A stretch of 64,000 bases of DNA from Allantophomopsis cytisporea (Eukaryota > Ascomycota > Leotiomycetes > Phacidiales > Phacidiaceae): the NCBI GenBank assembly GCA_024752435.1, contig CP103034.1, positions 434,001 to 498,000 of the forward strand, given 5' to 3'. Below the pieces are notes generated by a model. It had not been told where the DNA came from, ran no database searches, and saw only the letters and a list, made by a program, of their open reading frames with translations. Shown piece by piece: positions 1-10,652 of this stretch. Position numbers and translations under genes: made by a program. Each line of letters starts with the position of its first letter. The first letter of the stretch is position 1.

Positions 1-1084
1 GTTAATACGTACTGCGTGGATGATGACCAGGAGTGTGATGTGACACTGTGAAGGAGACGGTGCGTAGAGTGATAGATATTAATATGTAGAGAGGATCGAA
101 AGGGATAGCTGTGATAGTCGAGATACGTAAATGTATCCACGCGGCTTCTGAGCATCATACTCTGTCTACTTCTTATGTATGTATGTATTTATGTAAATGT
201 GTATTTATATATATACATATAAAAGCCATCTATCCAGCAAATAAGCATACATGCCCAACTCAAAGTCTACAAAAGCAATCAAGCGCACCAATCCCACAAT
301 CCCAAAATCATCCTCGCACGCGCCGATGATGAGGTGAAAGAAAGCGAGATAAGGCGGGCACAGAAGCAACAGCATAATCTATCGCAGTAGATATCAACAT
401 AAAGTATTCTACCTTGTATCCACCCAACCTTCAAACCGTCAAACCTTCATGCCCTCAACCTCAACGCCCTACAAACGAGCATATCTCCCCAAAAGCAAGA
501 AAGCCAATCCCTCCCGAGACGATCCGAACCAGCCCGCCCGCCATGCGCAATAGATTGCGGATGGCGGATGGCGGATTCGCAGGCATGCAATCTGAACCGC
601 GTGCCTTGGCGGGCGACCCCCACCCACCAAAGGGCGGGGCAAGGTTTCGAGCGGCGAGGGAGATGACGCAGGCCAGGCTGGTTTCGGCTGTGTTTTGACA
701 GTGGGAGTGTGAACACCTATGACTGTATGTAGACTTGTTGAGCGAGCATGATCTTTTGTGGAGTAGAGAGCTCCTTTGTGCAGATGCTCCGTCTGCGGTA
801 ACATTTGGTTTTCTTTTTATGTATTTGAGTCTTGCTATGCTGATGCGCTGCGCTTGATTCCCGGTTCTCGATACACCGTGTTGCTACTCGTACATGCCCT
901 ATGCTCCCGATATGCGCCCCGCCCTGCAAGATTCCCGCCATGTCCTTCAGTGTGAAATTGTTCATCAAATGTCTGGTTTCGTTTCTGCAGCGCAAACATG
1001 AGCTGAGTTCTATCCGCCCTCCATCCCGTGAATTCGTCCATTCATGACTATCATACACCCATCATTACATCCTCACATAATCCC
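1..1084. other. Left-edge non-coding stretch
   Basis: I see no convincing gene here. There is an AT-rich run around 180-235 with TATG/TATA repeats, and a GC-rich segment around 530-680 that includes a short tandem GGCGGAT repeat near 556-578. Short reading frames on both strands overlap each other and have no family resemblance. Confidence 0.5.
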
Positions 1085-2048
1085 TTAGTCTTTCTTCTCC
1101 ACCTTGACATCCTCAGTCTTGGCCTCGGACTTCATACTCCCCGCCGTCTCCTTCGCCTTTTCATCCAGCGCAGTCTTCTCCTCACTCTTCTCCTTCTTAG
1201 CTTTCAAATCATTCTCAACCTGCCAAATCGCCCTCTCAATCTCGATTTCCAGCTCGGGAATAGCCAGTGCCTCGGCGATCAACTTTCCATTCCGCTGCTG
1301 CAAAACCATAGACTCTGCAGGGGTGGTAGCAGAGCCGTCACCAGGCGGAGAAGGGATGGTTGGGCTGGCAATGACCGTGTTGGAAGTTTTTGCGTCACGG
1401 AGGCCGGTGGTGTAGAGGGTGTCGAGAATGGAGGAGGGGGTTTTCTTGAGGAGATTTTTGTCAATGAGGAACTCGATGTGTTTGGAGCCGGACCAGGCAC
1501 GCCAGTGCGACCAGGCGCGGTAGACGAGGTAGAAGAAGGGAAGGTTGGGGACACTGTGGGGAGTCAGTGAATTATTCCAAGAGAAGTAGCTATGGGGTAG
1601 TTGATGCTTACATGGGCACGATTGCGAAGGGCGCTGATATCGGCATGCCGATTATCGAGTAGATCATGAGCTTCTTGTGCAGAGCCTGTCTCTCGGTGCC
1701 CAATTGCTTCAGTAAGGGAATTACCTTCTCTGACGGTATTATGGCTTCTGGATACGCCACTTCTACCACCTCCTTCCCTGACAATTCTTCGTCTTCTCTC
1801 CGCGCTGATAGCGGTGGTACCGATTTTAACCCCCATTCTGCAAACGATATCCTCATGAGCGCTTTATTCCCATAATCAACGACTTTTTTCTGCCATCCTG
1901 ACTCCTTCTTTTCCCAGCCGGCCCATAATGCAGCCGCTTTGTGCGTAGCTTTATCGAGGTAGGTGGTTTGTGCCGAGGTGACATTGTTCAGTCTCTTGCA
2001 GTAGATAAGGGTGCGACGCGTCGATATAGGCAGTAGATAGAGACGCAT
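1085..2048 (-). CDS. Mitochondrial K+-H+ exchange-related protein (Mit_KHE1 family)
   Basis: The gene has two exons (2048-1612 and 1553-1085) split by a 58-base intron with GTAAGC donor and CACAG acceptor, giving 301 residues. The start is taken at the Met of MRLYLLPISTRRTLIYC, because this is how the family normally begins; an in-frame Met eight residues upstream is possible. The splice joins a hydrophobic segment (MIYSIIGMPISAPFAIVP) to PNLPFFYLVYRAWSHWRAWSG, the hallmark of this family, known from yeast YDL183C and linked to mitochondrial inner-membrane K+/H+ exchange. The C-terminus is Lys/Glu-rich and probably disordered. The family call is firm; the precise transport role is inferred from the family. 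Confidence 0.85.
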
Positions 2049-2395
2049 CTTATGCAAAACAGAAAATGCCACGGCGGGTCTCTTCGTGCAGGTGAATGGC
2101 AGGGTTGAGGGTGTGAATGAAACTGTCTGGATTTATTTTTCGCAGGCGAACCCAGGGTATTGAGGGGTGTTTTAGACAGGTGAAGCGAGAAGTTCGAGAC
2201 TCTATTAGAGGCAGACGCTGATCAAATGTAATCAATCTCAGATTGGAAATGAGAAAGCCGCTGATTTACAATGCAGTGAATGGAAATAAAGTACAATTGA
2301 ATTGAGGGTATTGATGGGGATGTGTGTGTGCAGAGAGGAAGTCCAAGAGGGAAGACTGAGATAGGCAATTTCGACGCTGGATTAGATTTGAGGAG

Positions 2396-2403
2396 GATGA
2401 TGA

Positions 2404-2435
<32 letters not shown>

Positions 2436-2450
2436 ATGGTGGGCGGTGAT
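2396..2450. repeat. (GAT)n/(GGT)n microsatellite
   Basis: About nine GAT units pass into GGT-rich sequence. It lies in the shared upstream region of two divergent genes. Confidence 0.9.
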
Positions 2451-2618
2451 GGTGATTTTGAAGTGTGCAGTAACAAGCGAAGAGCTATGCGCAACAAATG
2501 GTGTAGCGATGACGCACATTGGTCGAGTACGTACCTACGAGAGTAAGGTACTTGACTTGTGTATGATATGGACGGTGTAAGGTAAGGTAGAGCAGGAAGT
2601 TGGTGAGGCTCAGGCAAG

Positions 2619-2656
2619 CTCATGCTCATGCTCATGCTCATGCTCATGCTCATGCT
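2619..2656. repeat. (GCTCAT)6 hexanucleotide repeat
   Basis: Six near-perfect GCTCAT units. On the minus strand it would read as alternating Ser-Met, which is not a credible protein. Confidence 0.9.
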
Positions 2657-2763
2657 CCACTACCTTGGTTGATCGACCTTGGCTACTGCAACCATTTTGC
2701 ACATCTTCCCTGCAATTTACTCCCTGTAATCTCTACAAGTCGCGCGTAGCAAGCAAAATCAAG

Positions 2764-2787
2764 CCACCACCACCACCACCACCACCG
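2764..2787. repeat. (CAC)n microsatellite
   Basis: About eight CAC units in the same repeat-rich intergenic block. Confidence 0.85.
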
Positions 2788-3161
2788 CTCATCGCCCATC
2801 CGCCCATCATCTACTACTGTGTACATGCAAACTCGTGGCTTTCCAGCCCACCACATCAGCGCACCAGCCTCTTTTGATTCTGACAATATCCTACCTAATC
2901 TCATTCTCAGCCATACCCAAACGTCCCACCCGCCGACTCATGCTGTTCTGCAAACTTCGAAATCCGCGCGTGCACTTCTTCTTCTCCATCTCGACCCTCT
3001 CAGCGAATATCGTATTGATTTGAAGCGGGCATTGGCCTGTAGTGAATCCTAGATTCCCCTCCAAAATCCATCAGATCTCCCCCCTTCTCCGCATATTCCG
3101 ACTGAATTGCGAGCTTTGATCGAATCTGTGGCGCGTGTGTGTTCGATCCGCCTTGCTTGGG

Positions 3162-3205
<44 letters not shown>
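3162..3205. repeat. (ACT)n microsatellite upstream of the SRF1-like gene
   Basis: About 14 ACT units, some 255 bases upstream of the coding start, possibly in the 5' leader. A similar repeat lies upstream of the LysM gene at 39 kb. Confidence 0.9.
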
Positions 3206-3207
<2 letters not shown>

Positions 3208-3460
3208 CTCATACTACCTTACTTTATCCGTTGTTCATAGAACTTACACCAACTACCTTACCTCACTACGTCGTTGACTTCTTTCCCTCCTGCGGAGTAC
3301 GTCCGGAGAACGAAGGATCAAATACGTACGCAGTAGTGGCAGCGCCCCCGACGGGCTCCAGGGAAGGTGCCGGCAAAGCATATCGTGCCAGTCTCGTGCC
3401 GAGAGCTTTAGACGCATCACTTACTCTGCCTATCCCCGTCACTAAGGCATCTGGTTCAAG

Positions 3461-4847
3461 ATGCCTCCGCAAACACCGACAGACGACATCCAAGATTTTC
3501 CGAACTATGTCAATACTTCACCGACGACCGTTGCTTCTTCTCACTACACCAATGCCTCTCACTCATCTGAGGCTGGCATAATGAGGGACAACAGATATAC
3601 TCCGCCATCAACCGGTCGTGCTCACTCACATTCCTATTCCCTCTCCTCACATCAGACACAAGCTTCACGGAGTACACGGGCAGACAATCGGGCTGCCCAG
3701 AGAGCCGTGAGGACATTGCCATGTGAATAACCTCCAATCTTGAATCCGCATACAGATCTTCATATCTAACATCTCATAGCATGGATCGACTCTTACGAAG
3801 AAGGGGATGAAACGCACGCACATACCCTTCCAAACGCAAGACACATAGTTGCGCCTCCACGCGCGCAGCCCCCACAGCATCTCTTTCAGCCGCCCGGCTC
3901 GTCACAATCGGAAGCAAGGAGATCGCAAGATGGCTGGGTTGATGAGGATGAAGACGCCGGTATGGAACGTATTCCTGAACGCGGCATTTTCGGAGGAAAG
4001 AAGGAACCTAGGAGAGGAACGAAGTGGGATCACGTTCGAGACCGCGAGCCAGTGATTATGGGAATGGGTCCGGAGCCAGTTTCCTCATCGTGGAGAACTT
4101 TTTTGAAGGCGTCGATGTACGGGCCTTCGAGCAAGGAAGAGTTGGAGAAGGTTGACGAGAGTTTTCTGGACAGTCTGACGCCAGGATATAAAGAGCCCTG
4201 GCGGGGAGATCTTGAGGGTGGAGAAGGCGACAATAGTTTCGCTATGTTGCTACATAGTCCTAAGCAGCGCAGGAAGTGGTACAAACAAGTCCAGGTATGT
4301 CTTTTATCAACGAGTTATGGAAGAATACCCCAATTGACAATTATAGCACACAATGCTTATGCACCCCCTCGTTCCTCTTGTACTCCGCCTCGTTATCCTC
4401 ATCACTTCCCTCACTGCTCTTTCACTCGCTGCCTCAATCTATCATCTCTCACACTCACGCGGCAACCAATTCCCCGAAGAGCCCAGCACGGTCATGGCCA
4501 TTGTCGTCGATGTTATTGCAGTTCCCTACCTTTGCTACGTCACGTGGGACGAATATACTGGCAAACCTCTCGGTTTACGCTCACCAAAGGCCAAAATCCG
4601 TCTTGTCCTCCTCGATCTTTTCTTTATTATTTTCGAATCAGCAAATAGTGCCCTCTCCTTTGAGGCTCTGACGGATCCCACAGGTTCTTGCCAGGACGGA
4701 GATAATGGCATGAGTCCGACGGTCTGTGCCCGGGAGAAGGGCCTTTGTGGTGTCTTGCTTATTGCTCTCCTCGCTTGGGGTCTTACGTTCTCCGTCAGTA
4801 TATTCAGACTCGTCGAGCGTGTTGGAGGTCGTGAGGAGGACGATTAA
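3461..4847 (+). CDS. SRF1: SRF1-like regulator of phospholipase D, four-helix membrane protein
   Basis: Three exons (3461-3722, 3780-4294, 4347-4847) joined through 57- and 52-base introns encode 425 residues. The first ~190 residues are polar and Ser/Thr/Pro-rich, likely cytosolic. The conserved part starts at KWDHVRDREP, and after HPLVPLVLRL there are four hydrophobic helices (around LVILITSLTALSLAASIY, MAIVVDVIAVPYLCYV, IRLVLLDLFFIIFESAN and VLLIALLAWGLTFSVSIF). The YVTWDEYTGKPLGLR loop between helices 2 and 3 matches yeast Srf1, which regulates phospholipase D Spo14. Subcellular location is not visible in the sequence. The call rests on recalled family features; a more general name would be a fungal tetraspan protein. 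Confidence 0.65.
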
Positions 4848-5237
4848 TAATACAGTTGTTTTTGGGAGTCTTTCTTTCGGTGGCTTTCATCCGGTCTGGG
4901 TTCTGCTTTCTTCTTGCATAGCATGGCGTTGGGGATCCATAAGATAATATTCCCCAAGGGATGATTTGCATAAGATTTTTGCGCGGAAATAGTGCGGTGT
5001 CTGGGTCAACAAGCATGCCAGGTCGGCGTTTTATTTTGTTTTCCCTTTTGTTCTGTTTGAGTTGTTGGTAGATTTGTATATAGAAACGTAAAAAGCTAAG
5101 GCAACGGCCATACACACACGAATCTCAGGCTCCTGTTCTTCACCCCCTTTTCCCACCTGTCTCATCTGCTGTCCCGCAACCGTTCTTCCATCGTGTCTTC
5201 CATCCGCTCCACTGCCTGCGATTCATAATCCCCCACG
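4848..5237. other. Convergent 3' intergenic gap
   Basis: This gap lies between the tail-to-tail SRF1-like and cupin genes. It holds only 3' untranslated-type sequence; I see no gene. Confidence 0.6.
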
Positions 5238-5870
5238 TCAAACATCCAAAACAGGCCCCACCTCCCCATAAACCGGATCGCGCGCAAACCACGCCAACTT
5301 CGAGATCCCCGCTATCTTCTCCTCTTCACCCGCTCGCCCATAGCACATATCCCAACTGCACCCCGTCGGATACGACCCTACCATCTCAAAGTCCCCACCG
5401 ACATCCTCCTGCAGCTGATGCCCCACGCCCGCCGGCACGATCAGCACATCGCCCGCCTTGACGCGGGGCGAGTGATGCGCGGGGTTTGACGGGTGACCGA
5501 AGCCTGCGCCTTCGATTAGAACGTGACATATGTACAACAAAGTACCTCGACTTAGAGCAGGATACATATACTCAAAGCAGAGAAAGGGCCGCTTACATAG
5601 AACGGCTTCGCCTCGTGCTACGCATAGTACCTCGTGCGTCGTGCTATGGAAATGCGTCGTCGAATACATCGTGTATCGCCATTGCGGCTCGACGACGCCT
5701 GTGCTCCGTAGATGACTCTCGATTTGGCTTGCGCTGTAGTTTGGCAGGCTGTTGTGGTAGATCAGGAGGGGTCTTTGAACTAGGCTTGTGTTGGGGATTA
5801 GACCGTGGGCTGCTATTCTTTGCTTTGTTATGCGAAGGTTGGAGAGGGGTGTCGGTGTTGGCATTGGCAT
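5238..5870 (-). CDS. Small cupin-domain protein (YjlB-like)
   Basis: Two exons (5870-5597 and 5503-5238) encode 179 residues. The 93-base intron is a multiple of three and free of stops, so an unspliced reading frame also runs through. Splicing is preferred because it restores the cupin strand order GEAVLCFGHPSN..VKAGDVLIVPAGVGHQL. His residues in HFHSTTHEVLCVARGEA and the GVGHQL motif are the likely metal ligands of a single cupin barrel. Similar small cupins occur widely in fungi and bacteria (YjlB type), and their substrate is unknown. It is head to head with the Atos-type gene. Confidence 0.8.
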   Translation of the reverse strand: MPMPTPTPLSNLRITKQRIAAHGLIPNTSLVQRPLLIYHNSLPNYSASQIESHLRSTGVVEPQWRYTMYSTTHFHSTTHEVLCVARGEAVLCKRPFLCFEYMYPALSRGTLLYICHVLIEGAGFGHPSNPAHHSPRVKAGDVLIVPAGVGHQLQEDVGGDFEMVGSYPTGCSWDMCYGRAGEEEKIAGISKLAWFARDPVYGEVGPVLDV

Positions 5871-6809
5871 TGGTCTAGGTGGAGAGCTTTATGGGGTATT
5901 GGGGATTGATAGTGTTTGGTTTGGAATTTCTATGGAAGTGCATATGGAGTAGTAGGAAATGGACTTGTTTGATATTTGATTTTGTGTTGTGGAGGGATAT
6001 CTTGAATTCCTTGGTGATGTGATGCGTGATCTACTGCGTAGATGGAAACTCTGTTTGCTTCGATTAATCGACGTCATGATGTTATTGGGTTTATCATTGA
6101 GATAATGGACCCTTGCATTCTTGTATGCACGTTTTTCCACCTTTTCCTGGGAAATCACGAAATCACCACCACTTATTGTTTCATTCTTTGACAATAAAAA
6201 GGGAATATATTAATATCTCATTCAATTTGAATGCAACAATTTCCAGAGTTCTCAGCCAAATTGTTCATCGTCACACATTGAAATTACCTCTCCGAATGCG
6301 CACGTATTAGGTGAATAAAACAAGGGTCCAGTGGCACCACGAGACACTAAAATCGCCTGACAGGGATGAAAACACCCCGATACCCGCTATTTCTCGGATA
6401 AGAACGATAGGAATGCAGCGTACCGAGTGACGACGAGTCCCATCGACAACTCACAAGTGACCTGACTCGATCGACACTCTGTGTGTATGACTCTTTCTTT
6501 CAACTGAAGATTCTACAAACCAACTTACCACTGAACACTTGACAACGACCACTTGCGACTTCGCAACCTAATATTCTTTTACGACTGAGCAGCAGTATTC
6601 GACAGTCAAATCACTACATTCATAAGCGTCATTGACCATCTTCAACCAACATTATTTATACATTAATCAAGGCGCCCGGTACCCTTATTGATGACACGCG
6701 AGCTCCCCAGATCCTTACAAAGCGACCACAAACCCCAAATCTTGTTCCGAGTTCATAAGCCTGGGTGCGATGCTGGTGTAGCGTTACGAGGAGCAGTTCG
6801 AACTGCACA
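5871..6809. other. Divergent promoter region, cupin / Atos-type gene
   Basis: About 0.9 kb between two divergent starts. The right half has long CA/AC-rich, pyrimidine-poor sequence typical of a fungal 5' leader. I see no gene and no clear named operator. Confidence 0.5.
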
Positions 6810-9128
6810 ATGCCCATATCTTTGAATGGTTTGGAGGAGGAGGGGGGTACCACACCGCCAGAAAGAGGCGCCCGTCTACCAACTTCTTACAACAATATGA
6901 AATTTCGAAGGCAAGACTCCGAGGGCAGTATTCGGACAGAATTTTGCGATGGACCACTTCCAGTAAATGCTCAAAGAATCGACGGTCATGCATCGTTCGA
7001 GACCGCTTGGACGGATCGACCTTTGGGGATGGATCGTGCGGATCATATCCGTCGGCTGAAACAGGAGCAGAGTTCTTTGTGGCCGCAGAATATAGATCAG
7101 GAGGGAAATTTGGAAGTCCACAAACGTGTTGTGCCGGGAATGACATATCGAGATATTATTGACAATATGGGGGTTTCGGGGACTCCTGTGTCGAGAGGAG
7201 TGACTCCTTTCAACCAGATCGAAAGAGACGATCGGGAGTCGGTTCTCAGTCACTCTGAGGCAGGATTGGAAATTGAGAGACCGAGATCTGCACTTCACTC
7301 TGGTGATTTTACAGAGCAACAAACTACAAAAAGCGGACGGAGTAGTGCACAGTCTACCCGGTTACTTAATATCGGTCATAATCCTACGTCGTCGCCGTGG
7401 GCCTCGACCTCGCCACCTCGTCAATTCACTGACATTCCGCACGGCCACCGTGACACCCCTTATTCGTCTTCTCCGTATAGTACGCCACACAGATCTCGAG
7501 CCCCATCACTATCGTCCTCCTATTCGTCAAGCTTTGCCCTAAAGCCTCCGACAAGTCCTCTCGTGCATTCAGAAGTCAATGATGATCTTGACTTTTCTAC
7601 AAGAGATCCTATTGATATTGGGTACGGATTTCCGAGTAATCCGAGACGACATACGTTGAACGTTTCACGCTCTCTGCAATCAACCCCTGCGTTGCCAACA
7701 AGTGCTAACTATAGTCGGCCACTGCCACATCTCAGACGCGATGGTTCGTTCCCATGTCAGGCACATCAACCGCTGAGATCTTTTACGTCACACCATAGTT
7801 TTCATCATGGAAGTACTCCCCACACATCTGGCAGTATACGAAGGAGACCTTCAATTTCCGACTCTTCTCCTTTACAGCATGCGTCTATGGTTGGGTCATA
7901 CGAAGAAAGCATATTAAGGGGACGAATGTCAACCACGCCATCAAAACCTCTTGATTTTGTCGCGCAGATCGGTGTTCTTGGTTTAGGGGATTGTAGCGCT
8001 AGCCTCCGATGTCCAGCTCATGTGGTTGTTCCATTTCCCGCAGTTTTTTATAGCTATGGCACTACCAGTCATAGCCGTTCTGGAAAAGCCGAAGATGGCC
8101 CAAGTCCATACGTAGGACAGATTGATTTGGAGAACGGTCTCTCGAAGCCAGAGAAGAAGGAGACAAGGCAAAGACATACCCATGCCACAGATCCAAAGAA
8201 TACCGATGACGTGGATACAACCCTGACGGAGAACAAAACCGTCTCTAAATACCCGAGATCAAAGAAAATACACAAATGTAAAAGGCCAGGACTATTCAAA
8301 GCACCTCCCGGCGGAAGTTATCGTATACCAGAGAAGGGACAGATCCAGATCATTATCAAAAATCCAAACAAGACCGCTGTAAAATTGTTCCTTATTCCTT
8401 ATGATCTCGCAGGCATGGAGCCCGGCACGAAAACCTTCATTCGCCAACGAAGCTACTCAGCAGGCCCAATAATCGACATGGGCACCTCCATACCTATCAC
8501 CCCCGAACGCCCAATTCTCCGCTACCTCATCCATCTCCATATCTGCAGCCCGTCTCGCGGCCGCTTCTTCCTCTACAAAAGTATCCGCGTCGTCTTTGCT
8601 AATCGCGTCCCTGACGGCAAGGAAAAGCTACGCAACGAAGTCCAGCATCCCGAGCCGCGCTACAGCGCCTACAAGCCCACACGCGAAAACCCAACTACTG
8701 GAAGCCTCGCTGGCGCGAATCTAGCGGCTGAAAAGGCCTTTCGGAGACGTAGTTCGGGATTTCCGCTTAGTTCGGCTTCTGCTGAGGCAAATAAGATTTT
8801 CGATGCGGCTGAGAAGATAGGTTATGGGGGGATGCGGAGTCTCACGCCTGTGGAGCCTATTCCTTTCGATATATTCCGCAGGTGGAATTCGTCCGGAGAG
8901 CAAAATGGGAGAAATGGTGCTGCAGAATCTGGAGACTCGGATGGAAGGAGGGATGACGATAATCGGGCTACCGAGGGTGCTAGCTGGAACAGAGAGGTAT
9001 ACGATAAGATAAATATTGGAGAAGCTGGATATGGTGCCCCTTTTTCGAATGGTCGGCGTGCTGAGGAGGGTCTGCTGGCCAGACGATTGAAGGGTCTCGA
9101 CGTTGGAAACCTTTCTGGTGAGGAGTAG
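6810..9128 (+). CDS. Atos/FAM214-type protein with DUF4210 and chromosome-segregation domain
   Basis: This is an intronless gene of 772 residues from the Met of MPISLNGLEEEGG; an in-frame Met 15 residues upstream would give 787. Residues ~1-375 are Ser/Pro-rich and disordered. Around 379-430 lies the Atos/DUF4210 core (DFVAQIGVLGLGDCSASLRC, FPAVFYSYG, YVGQIDLENG). Around 490-620 comes the second conserved block: GLFKAPPGGSYRIPEKGQIQ, IIIKNPNKTAVKLFLIPYDL, GTKTFIRQRSY, then LRYLIHLHICSPSRGRFFLYKSIRVVFANRV. This two-domain order defines the Atos family; the fission yeast member is annotated in meiotic chromosome segregation and animal members act as nuclear transcription cofactors. The molecular function here is inferred only. 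Confidence 0.8.
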   Translation: MPISLNGLEEEGGTTPPERGARLPTSYNNMKFRRQDSEGSIRTEFCDGPLPVNAQRIDGHASFETAWTDRPLGMDRADHIRRLKQEQSSLWPQNIDQEGNLEVHKRVVPGMTYRDIIDNMGVSGTPVSRGVTPFNQIERDDRESVLSHSEAGLEIERPRSALHSGDFTEQQTTKSGRSSAQSTRLLNIGHNPTSSPWASTSPPRQFTDIPHGHRDTPYSSSPYSTPHRSRAPSLSSSYSSSFALKPPTSPLVHSEVNDDLDFSTRDPIDIGYGFPSNPRRHTLNVSRSLQSTPALPTSANYSRPLPHLRRDGSFPCQAHQPLRSFTSHHSFHHGSTPHTSGSIRRRPSISDSSPLQHASMVGSYEESILRGRMSTTPSKPLDFVAQIGVLGLGDCSASLRCPAHVVVPFPAVFYSYGTTSHSRSGKAEDGPSPYVGQIDLENGLSKPEKKETRQRHTHATDPKNTDDVDTTLTENKTVSKYPRSKKIHKCKRPGLFKAPPGGSYRIPEKGQIQIIIKNPNKTAVKLFLIPYDLAGMEPGTKTFIRQRSYSAGPIIDMGTSIPITPERPILRYLIHLHICSPSRGRFFLYKSIRVVFANRVPDGKEKLRNEVQHPEPRYSAYKPTRENPTTGSLAGANLAAEKAFRRRSSGFPLSSASAEANKIFDAAEKIGYGGMRSLTPVEPIPFDIFRRWNSSGEQNGRNGAAESGDSDGRRDDDNRATEGASWNREVYDKINIGEAGYGAPFSNGRRAEEGLLARRLKGLDVGNLSGEE

Positions 9129-10652
9129 ATGTGATGCATCCGACGGGAGTTGTGGGTTGAGAACCGAGTATGAAATTGGATTGGGAGGGGTGTTGGAACT
9201 GTATTTAGCATGGGACTCAGGGACTACACGATGTGTATATGGTAAATTGTGATTGCGGCATTGCTGGTGTTAGATGGTATTTCGGATTGAGCTGGTTTTG
9301 TTTCGGGGTCTTTGAGCAAGCAAGCAATGTAAGCAACCGAAGTGTATAGGGCGTGAGATTTTTATAGCTTGCAATATCGCTACTTTCGAAATTCTTTGCT
9401 ACAATTTGGTCACTGATGTGAAGTGACTTCGATACGCAATAGACGCCGCATTGAATCAGAAGGTTCACTTGACTGGTTTTCTCAATAACAACTCTAATAC
9501 CCCCATGTCTGTCAGAAAGTTTCAAAAGCACTCGATTGTTGTAGTAATATAGGAACTGAGGAAGATGACATTGAGGGGAAATGGAATGAGCTCATCTTTG
9601 CAGCCAGTCAATGTGACTCGCAAAAAAGACCCATTGGGCAGGCGGGTGTATTTGTTCGGACAGTGTATTTTGTTTATTCTATTATCTAATATTTGTAACT
9701 ATTCATGGATGTTAACGTGATCAACGCTATTTTTCCTATTTGGTATTTGAAATCATTTGTAAAAAAGTGAATTGGTGATAAGAAAACATACGAATTGATA
9801 GAAGATATTGTCTTCTCAGTATCCCTGTATCTGAACTCAGAATCCAAATCGTCCCATCTCTAGCCCTACAAATCTGCCATGATATGCAGCGTTGCTTCAC
9901 CAGCTTTCCAAATCCCACCGCCTTGCCAGCAACTTTCCAAGCAAAATCAGCGAAATTTCACATTACCATGAACCTAATGTTGTTGAAATGCTGTTTAGTC
10001 AGCGCGGTGTGCTGATGCTTGCTGATGCTTGCTGACTACATTCCTTACGCAGCCTTACACATTGCAAGGCCCACTGATCTCGCATCGCAAATCGCTCTGC
10101 GTGCGACCTCGCTTGTATTTGTCTCTAACCCTTGTCCTCCTCTTAAGTACGCTTAGAGATAGATCACTCCGCTTTACGTATCCTAGTATCCTACTCACGC
10201 ACTTCGTATAGTACAAAAAGGTACCGGGGCCCTGGCTTCTCATGCACTTACTCACCGCGACGCGCTCTCTGTCAGCGGGCCTCGAAGCACAGCGACGACT
10301 TTGAGACTTGCTTATCAAGGCTTTGTTTATGTATCGTGATATGCTTCACGGAATAGCAATAAGTGCCAAGAATGAAGAGAGAAAAGGGCGGAATATTGCA
10401 GATGGATTAGGTTGGATTATGCTTGGATCTGTCATGGCTTCTGTCATCGTGAGGTTATGGATGATGAATGGAGAGAGACGGCACGCCCAAAGAAGAGCGA
10501 GGGAAACAGTATAAGAAGGTCCTAGATTTCGCAGTTTCCAGAGTTCTGCTGCAGTATCAATAGCTTCAACTTCAAGAACAAGACCATCTGAACTTTTCTC
10601 TGGACTTTACACTTATCTTTGAAAATACGTACTCAATTCAAATTTCATCATA
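9129..10652. other. Gene-poor intergenic stretch
   Basis: About 1.5 kb without a supported gene. A direct repeat of GCTGATGCTT (10011-10036) is present. One 68-codon frame at 10308-10514 contains a hydrophobic segment but has no other support. Confidence 0.5.

Larger units (their letters stand above)
2049..3460. other. Intergenic region rich in simple repeats
   Basis: This 1.4-kb gap separates the divergent KHE-related and SRF1-like genes and must hold both promoters. It contains four unrelated simple repeats (listed separately): GAT, GCTCAT, CAC and ACT units. The reading frames it yields are low-complexity translations of these repeats (SMSMS, poly-W, poly-T) and are not genes. The part from about 3210 to 3460 is probably the 5' leader of the SRF1-like gene. 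Confidence 0.6.

Noticed and set aside
2222..2653. Minus-strand 143-codon frame beginning with Ser-Met repeats
   Set aside because: It is a translation of the GCTCAT and GAT microsatellites with no family signature.
10308..10514. 68-codon plus-strand frame with one hydrophobic segment
   Set aside because: Too short and without independent support.
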